From contig VXAI01000241.1 of NCBI GenBank assembly GCA_013399305.1, positions 500,606 through 564,605 on the forward strand: a stretch of 64,000 nucleotides of DNA, written 5' to 3'. The position numbers and the translations under genes were made by a program. The notes below the pieces were generated by a model that was not told the DNA's origin, did not search any database, and saw nothing but the letters and a program-made list of their open reading frames with translations. Shown here one piece after another: positions 1 through 9,093 of this stretch (within the stretch, counting starts at the first letter, position 1; each line of letters opens with the position of its first letter). The stretch is from Rostratula benghalensis. Its lineage: Eukaryota > Chordata > Aves > Charadriiformes > Rostratulidae.

Positions 1-2953
1 CAACCCTGTAATGCATTATCTAAATTGTTCAGGAGATAACGTGAGCTCTCCACTGACATAAATTGTGCTGACACATCAGAAACTGACCTGTCAGAGTAAA
101 AATGACAGATATCGCTGATGCCTCTTTACTTTTAAAACAAGTTCACTTAATAAAGATTATATAATAGATCAGGAAATAATTCTTAAAGCAAATTAAACAG
201 ATTTCTTATTTTAGAATAAACGCCAGGCAGTTACGTAGATAACAAGTACAATCTAAGAAACACTGCTTCAGAAGCACGGAAGGTGTTAAAGTATCATATG
301 TAGGACTCAGATGCATTATGTCTATTTAAAGGGAAGAAGAAAGCCCTTAGCTAGATATTTAAACATCTCAGAGTTGTTGTTTTTTTTCTACTGCTAACAC
401 AGCATAATATACCACATGGTAACACAAGTAATATATATATCCCAAGTGTTAGGCATAAATTAATAAAAACTGAAATTTTTTAAGTGCTGGGGGTGGTGTG
501 AGAACAGATGCACACTTAACAGCTAACCCATTTATATCATAGACCACAGCAGAAACTGACAAGGTGTTTGGTGCTATGATAGTTCTATAAAAAAAAAAAA
601 TGGAAGTCTGGTAAACTAAAAAAAACCCAAAACAACAACAACAACAACAAAAAAAAAACCACAAAAACCCCCACCAAACAGAACCACAAGCCAAGTGCTT
701 GAACCAGCAGAGCTCTTCTCTTGAAGATTTCTTCAAACCAAGCAAAATTATTAGACAAACTCAGAAGGAAATAAACTATAAATCTGAGGAAGCAAAGAGG
801 TAAAGGTATGCTTCATCTCAGACAATCTTTTATGCTTAAATACCTATATAAAATGGAGCCAGAAATATAAAAAAGCAAAAGTTCAAAAATATTTCAACTC
901 TGTTGAGTAACTAACTTACTAACTGCTCAATGTATAGCAAAGGTGGGGGTTCCCCCTACTGCCTTTTCAGTACAGAGCGATTATGCTCCTTTAGGGCACA
1001 TAAAGATCCTTCTATTCTGTTCTAAATCTTTAGGCCTGTCTTTCTGAATATAAACTTGATTTATTGAGAGTAAAACTGGCAGCTACAACAGTTCTGCATT
1101 TTATATTAGCAGCTCTGAAGAGAGATCATTGTCTATCCAATTGTTCTGAAGCCTCAGATACACAAGAAGACCAAGTTTGAATGCAGATATCCTCAGCTTT
1201 GCGTGTTTGCTATTTATGAATGACAGTCATAGCTTGGTTACTCTCTCCTTCTTTCACAAGAAAGCCTGATTAGGTGCTCAAAATTTTCTTATTCAAATGG
1301 AAATTTTGGTAACCCTTAAAAAAATCAGCACTAAAACCTTTGACAAAGAACCTTTTCATGCTGTGAAATGCTGTAAAATGGTCCTAAAGCAACACTACCA
1401 TTCATGGTAACTTCACTGATTATGTAGTGGAATTAATAAAAATGAAAGGATTTCATCTTACATTTTTCCTACTGATAATATCTGGTTGCATTTCATTGTG
1501 CTGCAACCACTACAGTCAATCTGATAACTAACCAAAAGTTGTCTTCATAACTTGCAGCTGAGAGAAAGCAACCACTAATTCAGTGGAAGTATGTGCAGTA
1601 ACTGTGGGGTTTTTTGGCCAGATCAGTATTACTACTCCAGAAGTAGTACCTCTACCCTATCCACTCACAGGAGAAGTACAAATTATGGAGTCAGTTCCTT
1701 TGTGAGCAATTTTAGGCAAGAAGAATTCATTATGTTTCCAACAAACTCTCAGTGCACAGCTAAATCAAGGTCTTTACCATATCTTTAAAAAAGAAAATCT
1801 TCTGCTGTCCTACCCTTTGTTTGCAAGCTATTAATCTGTCCTCCTTTGTGACAGAAAAGTGACTGAAAAATAATTATAAGCAATTTTCTTAAATAAACAA
1901 TGGTATAATCTCATGGCTTCAGGTGCCAGCACTGTATGCTCTAAGAGGGTGGTAAGCAAAGAAGTAGCTGTAGTTTGTAAACAGTGTTGGCAAATTCATT
2001 TTTAAAATACCATGATCAGCCACAAGGTCTTCTCCTGACAAAGAATGCAGACCTAATACTGGCATTCAAGGAAGGGTCACAAACATTAACACATCGGTGT
2101 AAAACTGAGGAATACAGACAATCCCTGGCTTCAACTGGTGCTTTAAGTGTAACCGGAGTAAGATACTAGTTACTGAATTATGCCACCTGCCTTATGGTGT
2201 CTTTTCCTCTATTAATGTTTCCAGATGATATAATTTAATTGCACTTTCTGACTTCACTAAAAGCTTCCGTCCAGTAAAACATATTATGCTTTAATTGCAA
2301 GAGATTAATTATTTCCCTGGAATTACTTTCTTTTTACTTGGTTTAGTAATCTTAATTAAGCATGCAGTAGTCCAGTCTAGTACTCTGCATGTGACAAACA
2401 CTTTAAAAAGAATGTTTCTCTCCTGGGCATAAACAGCTATGTGACTGAACTTGTGGTTCTGAGCATCTTCACAAAATGCTGTGTGGGGTAGTTCCTCACT
2501 GAAATGCTAAAGTTTGAAGACAAATATTGGTGGTTCAGAGTCCAAACAATTCTAACTCTCCTAGCAATAAAATGGGTTCAGAATACCATATAACCTATCT
2601 GTCACAGCTGAATATTATTTCAAGCAACAGGTATTTAAGAGACTTAAGCGTAAGAGAAATTCACAAACAAGTAAACAATTGGAATCACACACAGAGACAT
2701 ATACAACAGGTGTTCTCTACAGAAGACTAGAAAAGGAGGCACTAGTATTTTATAACCTATAGACTCTGTGAAAAGGTCATTGCATAACACTGAGTAAAGT
2801 TTTATTCTTATGAGACCAATACCAGCTTTGCTTAATTATTCACTGCAGCTGGTGATCCCTTAATTCTGTGAAGTACTGGCTTAAACAAAATTACAACCAC
2901 AGGAGTTTTCTCTTTAGTAAGACTTCTTATTTATGCATCGGGTAAAAACTCAC
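1..2953. other. AT-rich sequence, no recognised gene
   Basis: Apart from the A-rich low-complexity tract at 589-660, I see no repeat family, RNA gene or convincing coding region here. One weak minus-strand exon-like stretch lies at 1669-1759: an AG, 30 open codons, then a GTGAGT-type donor. It would be phase-compatible with the candidate exon at 2954-2992, but its pyrimidine tract is poor, so it is not listed separately. The region looks like intron or intergenic DNA. Confidence 0.6.
589..660. repeat. A-rich low-complexity tract with a (CAA)n microsatellite
   Basis: An A run at about 589-601 is followed by AAAAAAAACCC (618-628), a (CAA) array at 631-650 and another A run. Read on the minus strand, the (TTG)n array produces a Cys/Phe-rich open frame that is a repeat artefact, not a gene. 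Confidence 0.85.
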
Positions 2954-2992
2954 CGAAAGTAAATGAAAAGCTGCTCTTCAGAGATTGCACCA
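2954..2992 (-). other. possible internal exon (unrecognised)
   Basis: On the minus strand, a pyrimidine tract ending TTTCTCTGGTAG precedes 39 bases that read GAISEEQLFIYF plus two bases of an Arg codon. A strong GTGAGT donor follows (rc 2948-2953). The start phase (one base needed to complete a codon) matches the end of the candidate exon at 3244-3457, about 250 bases upstream. Alternatively the same frame is open back to an ATG at 3054 in a poor Kozak context. The peptide is not recognised. It is too short to be secure and could be chance. Confidence 0.22.
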
Positions 2993-3243
2993 CTACCAGA
3001 GAAATGCAGTATCAGGAATTTTATCCATTTCATTACATTTCTATCTACACTCATTTACAGTTCTATCAACACCATGCTTATATCCTAAGAGATTCAGATG
3101 AGCCCACATTTGATGAAATGAAGATTCATTCCTGCAATTAAGAGCCGTATCTACCACAGAATCTGTGTATAGCCTTAGGCCAGACTGCATTTCAGTCCCA
3201 CCTGTGAAACTAGAATAGCATTTATTTTCTCCAGCCTTTTTAC

Positions 3244-3457
3244 CCAGTGACTGTTAATGCACATTTGTTTGTTGCGTAATACATAAAGGATGTTTCTAAA
3301 GTACCATTACTCCCCAAGTTCATAAAAGTTAATGGTAGCTTCTCTGAATAGCCCCAAAAATCGCACAAAGGCAAGAATTCCTCTTCTGTGTAGTCATTAC
3401 AGTTAATTACAGCATGCCACTGCATTGCTAAAGAACCATTTCCACTGAACAGCAATT
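3244..3457 (-). other. possible internal exon (unrecognised, about 71 codons)
   Basis: On the minus strand there is a very good acceptor (TATTTTTCCTCCTGGTAG), then 214 bases open in one frame, then a moderate donor (CACTGG followed by GTAAAA). It starts in phase 1 and ends in phase 2. This fits the end of the CpG-island segment ending at 4711 (phase 1 in one frame) and the start of the candidate exon at 2954-2992. The frame includes DYTEEEFLPLCDFWGYSEKL. I recognise no family. The peptide is rich in Cys, Trp and Tyr and poor in charged residues, as chance translations often are, so confidence is low. Confidence 0.22.
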
Positions 3458-4710
3458 CTACCAGGAGGAAAAATACATCTTGGTGATGTTGCCGCGTGCT
3501 TAACTATTAAACCACAAGGTTTGTCCCACATGCCTACAGATAGATGCACAGAGACCTTCCTCTGGGGCATAGCACCAGGGTGTGATCTGGCACATGTTGT
3601 CTGACTGGACGGCAAACAGGACGTGTCCAAACCTTAAAACCTGGTCAAGTGCATTTCCATTTCAGTAAAGGTACATGCTGAATTGATTCAAATTGTTTCA
3701 ACATTCTAGCATCTATTTCTCTATATTTTCATTTCACAAAATAAAACATTTCAGCTTGCTGGTAAGCTCTGAATGAAAATGTCAGAATATTAAGGAGTTT
3801 CATGATGTGGAAATAACAGGTTTTGACATGTGCTGTTCTAGACAAAACCTCAACTCTTTTCTTCCACCATGATGCATGTATTTCCATTCCATCCCATTTC
3901 CCAGAACTGGAGGTAAACAAAAACACATTAGAGTAATGTTTTCAGAGAGAAGGATGTTTGCCATAGCATTGAACATCAAGCTTTTATGCAGTTCAAGTTT
4001 CCAAACCATGCATTGTTTTTCTAGCACAATGAAGCTTTTCTAAATCTTGTTGATGATTAAAAAATATCTCCTCTCTTCCGCTTTTATCATGAATCAAACT
4101 TCCTCATGGTCAGAGGACTGACATTCTCAGTTCTCTAATTAATGTTGAGCTAAATAAAGTTAAGAGGGTTTACAGTTTTTTAAGCATTTCCGATTTTGTT
4201 CTTGTAACTGAGTAATGTGGACATCTATGAAAATAATAATAATGAAAAAAATAGAAATAAACATTAAAATCTTTGTAAGATGCAATTCAACTGCAATATA
4301 ACCAAAGCTTAGGAAAATTATGTTTATCAATGTAGTGATATCTAACATTCAGTTTTCTTTTAATCAGCTTCACTTCACAGTCTAGTTACTGTTACTGAAG
4401 TCGGGTATAAACTCTTTAACACCTATGTGGTCTTAAGAAGCAGGCAGTCTTTTATACAGCACCAGGAACGTGGGGGATTTCTCCACCCAACATCTCCACT
4501 GAATGCCAGCTTCACGAAGACCTATATACATACAGAACATGCATAGTCATTACATTTCCCAAAACTCGATATAATATTCACATCACCTCAGCGATGATGT
4601 TATAAAAATGGCTTTAAAAAAGATTCCATGAAAACATGAAAGTTCATTTTGTGACAGGTGAAGTGGCAGGGCGGCCAGTATCTACCACTTTTTAGAAGAA
4701 CAGGGCTTAC

Positions 4711-4895
4711 GTAACAGAAACCGGGAGGAGCTGCCCCAGTCGCTGCGAGGAGCTACTTCGGACCCGGCCTGGCCAGGGCCAGGGCAGCAGATCCGGGTGT
4801 GCAGGTTCTCCAGGCTCTCCTCGGGCAGCGCGACCCCAGGCGAGCTGAGAGAGACGTCGGGAGCCGGCACCCCGCGAAGGAGGTGAGGACGAGGC
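4711..4895 (-). other. possible first exon leaving the CpG island on the minus strand
   Basis: If transcription starts just beyond the X-box and runs on the minus strand, the first exon would end at a donor reading GTTAC then GTAAGC (rc 4705-4710). One frame is open throughout and includes PEESLENLHTRICC and RSDWGSSSRFLL, but it has no ATG inside the exon, so the segment may be 5' UTR. It ends in phase 1, compatible with the acceptor at 3457. The exon start is an estimate. The opposite strand also has a good donor (4883), so direction is unresolved. Confidence 0.28.
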
Positions 4896-4901
4896 GTGGC
4901 C

Positions 4902-4914
4902 GTTGCCAGGCAAC
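4902..4914. promoter_or_regulatory. RFX X-box (perfect inverted repeat)
   Basis: The sequence is GTTGCCAGGCAAC: two perfect 6-base half-sites, GTTGCC and GGCAAC, separated by one base. It matches the X-box consensus bound by dimers of RFX winged-helix factors. An extra GGCAAC half-site follows at 4915-4920. Its place inside the CpG island is typical of functional X-boxes, which lie close to the start site of ciliary genes. The palindrome gives no direction of transcription. Confidence 0.85.
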
Positions 4915-4924
4915 GGCAACCACA

Positions 4925-4934
4925 CCCCACGCCC
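4925..4934. promoter_or_regulatory. GC/CACCC box (Sp/KLF-type)
   Basis: CCCCACGCCC lies 10 bases from the X-box. On the minus strand it reads GGGCGTGGGG, a good Sp/KLF-family site. Its position between the X-box and the TATA-like element supports the promoter call. Confidence 0.5.
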
Positions 4935-4942
4935 TTAAAAGG
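4934..4942 (+). promoter_or_regulatory. TATA-like element (CTTAAAAGG)
   Basis: CTTAAAAGG lies about 20 bases downstream of the X-box on plus. If used, it would place a plus-strand start near 4965-4970, inside the GC-rich stretch. This is a weak match to TATA, and CpG-island promoters often have none. It is noted mainly because it would favour plus-strand transcription. Confidence 0.25.
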
Positions 4943-4946
4943 AGTC

Positions 4947-4963
4947 GGGGGGGGGAGGGGGGG
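4947..4963 (+). repeat. promoter G-run, G-quadruplex-capable
   Basis: Nine Gs, one A and seven Gs run from 4947 to 4963, followed by CGCGCGCCGGG. The two runs hold enough GGG tracts for an intramolecular quadruplex on the plus strand, immediately downstream of the TATA-like element. Confidence 0.6.
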
Positions 4964-5149
4964 CGCGCGCCGGGCACAGGGTGGGTGTGCGTGCCTGAAG
5001 TATGGGGATATCATCCAGAGGGACCTGGGTAAATTCAAGAAGTGTACTTTTGTGAACTTACTTGTTTTTGAGGAATAACTGTGGGCAAACCTGTACCAGT
5101 TCTCCTGCCTAGTACCAGTTGGGGTTTTTTTGTTTTCTATGGTATAGAA

Positions 5150-6472
5150 CCTCAGGAACTACTGTCCAGCCTCACCTACGTGCCTGGAAAGATTATGGAA
5201 CAGATCCTCCTAGAAGCTATGCTAAGGCATATAGAGCACAAGGAGGTGATTCAAGACAGCCAGCATGGCTTTGCCAAAAGCAAGTCCTGCCTGACCAACC
5301 TATGGTTGGTCTGGAGAGACTACATCAGTGATGATGTCCAGTTAGATGACATCTAACTGGACTTCTCTTAGGCCTTTGGCACCATGGCCCTGAGTGTCTG
5401 TCTTGTTAAATTTGTGAGATATGGATTTGATGGGTGGACTGTTTGGTGGATGAGGAATTGCTTGGATGGCAGAGAGAGCAGTGGTCAATAGCTCAATGTC
5501 CAGATGGACATTTGTGATAAGTGGTCTATACTGGTATGAGTACTGTTTGATAACTTCATCAACAACATAGACAGTGGGATCCAATGCAAGTTTGCAGATG
5601 ACACGAAGCTGAGCAGTAGGTATCCCATGCCTGAAGGATGGGACACCTACTAGGAAGACCTGGATAAGCTCAAGGGTGCCTTTGTGAACTTCATGAGATT
5701 CAACAAAGCCAATGGAAAGGTCCAGCACCTGGGTTAGGGCAGCCCTCAGTATCAATACAGGCTGGGGGATCAAGGGATTGAGAGCAGCCCTGCAGAGAAG
5801 GACTTTGGGGTACTGGTGGATGAAAAGCTGGATGTGAGCTGGCAATGTGCACTTGCAGCCCAGAAGGCCAACTATATCCTGGGCTGCAGCAAAAGAAGTG
5901 TGGCCAGCAGGCCAAGGGAGGTGATTCTGCCCCTCTACTCTGCTCTGGGTAAGACTCCATCTAGGGCAGTGTCCAGCTCTGGAGTCCTCTATACCAGAAA
6001 GACATGGAACTGTTTGGAGAGGGTCCAGAGGTGGGCCACAAAAATGATCAAAGGTATGAAACACTCCTCCTGTGAGAACAGGCTGAGAGAGCTGGGGTTT
6101 TTCAGTCTGAAGATGGCTCCAGGTAGACCTTATAACAGCCTTCCAGTACCTGAAAGGTGCCTACAATAAAGCTGGGGAAGGACAATTTGCAAGGCCATTT
6201 AGTGATGGGACAAGGACAGTGGTTTTAAACAAGGGCAGCGTAGATTCAGATTAGACATTGGGAAGAAGTTCTTTACAATGTGGGTGGTGAGGCACTGGAA
6301 CTGGTTCCCCAGAGAGGTGGTGGATATCCCATCCCTAGAGATATTCAAGGTCAGTCTTGATGAAGCTCTGAGCAATCTGATCTAGTTCAAGATGTTCTTG
6401 CTTACTGCAAGGGTGTTGGATGAGATGACCTTTAAAGGTCCCTTCCAACCCAAGAACTTCTATGATTCTATG
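5150..6472 (+). mobile_element. CR1 LINE fragment, ORF2 reverse-transcriptase region to 3' terminus
   Basis: Sense orientation, 5' truncated. It begins within the reverse-transcriptase part of ORF2 and aligns with the copy at 26563-27600 (for example ATGGAACAGATCCTCCT, and CAGCATGGCTTTGCCAAAAG). The catalytic motif FADD is intact at 5591-5602. Frames are broken by stops and frameshifts, so it is dead. The 3' part runs through the usual TTCAAGGTC and CCTTCCAACCC stretches and ends TTCTATGATTCTATGA, the CR1-type tail. The region around 5293-5362 is rearranged into two hairpins. It starts only about 165 bases beyond the CpG island. Confidence 0.93.
5293..5362. repeat. two adjacent hairpin-forming inverted repeats inside the CR1
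   Basis: GACCAACC (5293-5300) pairs with GGTTGGTC (5304-5311) across three bases. GTCCAGTTAGATG (5336-5348) pairs perfectly with CATCTAACTGGAC (5350-5362) across one base. The second right arm matches ordinary CR1 sequence (compare ATCTACCTGGACTTC in the family). The left arm does not, which suggests it arose by a fold-back copying event in this copy. Confidence 0.85.
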
Positions 6473-7375
6473 AACGTGAAGGTTTCATTTCTCGTGAAGT
6501 TTCAGCATACGTAATTGAGCATTGCATAAGCTTTCCATGTCAGCTAACAGCAGGAACTTGCTTCCATGTCAAAAATGGCTTTTCCTTAATAAAAGTTGCA
6601 TGCTATAGTGCAGAGAAAGCATGGAAACTAATTGGAAGTAGGGTAGTTTGAAAGATGTCAGATAAAAAGACTTGGCAGCACTTTGAAGGAAAGGAAGCAC
6701 TGTAAATAATTCAGCTGTTGAACGGACAGTTCAAATGGGAAGACATAGGCATTCATATGCAAAAGGCAGCATAACTCCTCATTTTTGCCAACTAGACCAA
6801 ACTGTATAATTGCTAATGTTGTTCACAACCTGCTTACCTAAGAAAGATAGTAAAAGTTTCATGCATGAAGCATTAACTGCCAAAAAATGCTGAAAACACC
6901 CATATGCTGAACTATTTATCAAGATATTTGACTAACTGTTACAGCAACATGAAAATATCAATCACACTTCAGACAGCAAGCTTTTTGTCTCACTTTTTCT
7001 GGATAATTTTCAGAACTACTTTGAAAGACTAAGAGAACAATGCATTTGTTGTATACATCTCAATATTTTAATGAGGCATATTTGTTAACAGCTGAAAAAA
7101 CTTCACACTGTAAACAGACAAAACTTTATACTTGACCCTTGAAAATCCACTGTCAGTGAGCATGGGGCAACTTTCCCTATTATGATTTAAATCAAGCTGA
7201 CAACAAATATTTATCAGTTAGTATGCTATTTAAATTGCAGCCAGGCCCAGAGGCAACAACTGTACTGAACATAGTATAAGTTTATGTAAGAACATGATGT
7301 TTGTCCAAAGACTGAATTAAGTGGAAAAAAAAATAAGTAGATTTATGCCTAAAATCTCAGACGCTTTGCTCTTTG

Positions 7376-7405
7376 CCCCCTCCGCCGCCACCACCCCACC
7401 CCCTG
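7376..7405. repeat. C-rich tract
   Basis: A 30-base pyrimidine-rich stretch with CCCCC, CCGCCGCCACCACCCC and ACCCCC. It is G-rich on the minus strand and contains the only CpG pair in the neighbourhood. Confidence 0.7.
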
Positions 7406-8093
7406 ACCCTGGTTTCTTATAAGAACTCACTCAATCAGATTAAAATATGCATACTGCAAGACCTTCATCTAACCAAAAATTATTTTTTATATCTTAGAGC
7501 ATGAATATGTACAGCTATCTAAACAAAAGTATTTCAGATCAAATAGGAAAAGATTCTCAGCCTGAGCCATCACCACTTCAGATCTGTCCTTTATTCTAAG
7601 TCAAGTTTAGACCCAGTTTATTTAGGGAGGAATTATTTACCTGCCAGGTTGCATAGGAGGTAAAGCTTAAATAAAAATGCTGAGCTTCAGAGAAATCATA
7701 CTCTAAAGATACTGTTTGTGTAGTCTGAATAACACAGCTTTGTCAGATTTAGTCATTTGACAACCGATGGGGTAAACGCTGAGTATGAAAAAAAAATACA
7801 TAAAAGTAGGATTTATTTAATACTCATCTGCATTTCTCCTAGACCAATTTGAAGGTCTGAAAATGCAATAACCAATGATAGTAATGTCTATTCTTTCAAG
7901 GAAAGAAATAACCTCTGAGGAGCTCTATTTCTGTTTTATAGCTTTGGGGATTAAGAGCATTTATTCCACTCTTAGGGTGGCTGCTGGAAATAAAATGAGA
8001 TTTGACAGGAAGGACAAACATTATAGTATCTGCCTGCATTTAGTTTGATTAGGATATGAGGGTTGGAGAATTGAGGATCAGCAGCACATCTTT

Positions 8094-8153
8094 GCACATT
8101 ACTTTATTGGAGAAGAATGTGCTGCACATTACTTTATTGGAGAAGAGTAGTGG
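8094..8153. repeat. 30-bp tandem duplication
   Basis: GCACATTACTTTATTGG followed by AGAAGA occurs at 8094-8116 and again at 8124-8146, an exact 30-base period. The copies diverge only towards the end of the unit (ATGTGCT against GTAGTGG). The near identity implies a recent local duplication. Confidence 0.9.
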
Positions 8154-9078
8154 ACATTAACAATACAAAGACATTGCAAAAATGTGCAGACACCAACTGC
8201 TGCATGCTGGTTTTAAGAAACATTGAACATGGCAGACACTGCATGAATAAGCCACACTTGGAAGTCTAATGTTCTAATGTGGATTGCAACACTTTCAAAT
8301 AGTATCATCATGTCAGGACCCTGGTAAAGCCTCCATAGCTCTCTGTGCATTTCCTACACACTGACTATTAAGTACTCCATACTTTCACAAAATCTGAGGG
8401 TAAAATAAAGTTTAAAATTAGCTTGGAAGATCTGTTCTAAGTTGTTTGACAGGGGTAAAGAAATTAACACACTTGAGAAACAGGGATTCTTTTTCATTGC
8501 AGCAGACAGAAAATTTAGAGGAGTGAAGCAAGTGTTCCCCTGATATTTCCATTGACACAATACAGATGACATGAGCATACTTTGAATTCAAGAGATATAA
8601 TTTCTATGTGTCTTTTTCTGATACACAATCATCTGTTCTGATTCCAAAAATATTTGGTTTCCCTGCTTGCATCCCAGTAAATATTATCTGGAAAATATTC
8701 CCTGTATACTACACAGGAGCTCTTGTCAAATCAAAATGCAGCTCTGTTTACCTAGGTCCACACACCTTCATTTATGGAAACCCACAGCCAAGAAAAGTTG
8801 GCATTAATGAAAATTTCAGATTAGTGGCACTTTTGTTGATTCATAGTTGCTTCTATTATGACTCAAAATTAGGTAGAAATTAATTATTCTATTGCTTGTA
8901 CAGGCAGACACAAAACCATATTTGTGTTAGAACAGGAGCAATCATTGTTCTTCTAAACTACATATGACATCACTGAGGATGGTTGTGACTGCATAGGTAC
9001 ATCACTTTATGTTGAAGTAGCATAAGACAAATTGATTTGAACAGTCCCAATCAATAAGAAAGACACTCCTTTGCCTCC

Positions 9079-9093
9079 TTTTTTTTTTTTTTT
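9079..9093. repeat. poly(T) run
   Basis: Fifteen consecutive Ts. Read on minus this is a short poly(A), but no retroposed sequence is recognisable next to it. Confidence 0.8.

Larger units (their letters stand above)
4672..4985. promoter_or_regulatory. small CpG island, probable RFX-type (ciliary) promoter
   Basis: This is the only strongly GC-rich, CpG-dense stretch in an otherwise AT-rich and CpG-depleted window. It carries an X-box, a GC/CACCC box, a TATA-like TTAAAAGG and a G-run within about 65 bases (4902-4966). Donor-like sites flank these elements on both strands: AAGGAG then GTGAGG on plus at 4883, and GTTAC then GTAAGC on minus ending at 4710. Transcription could therefore run either way or both ways. 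CpG islands with X-boxes typically drive genes for cilia and flagella. Which gene this serves is not visible from the sequence. Confidence 0.75.

Noticed and set aside
449..745. 98-codon minus-strand open frame rich in Cys, Phe and Trp
   Set aside because: It is the translation of the (CAA)n and poly(A) tract and has no coding character.
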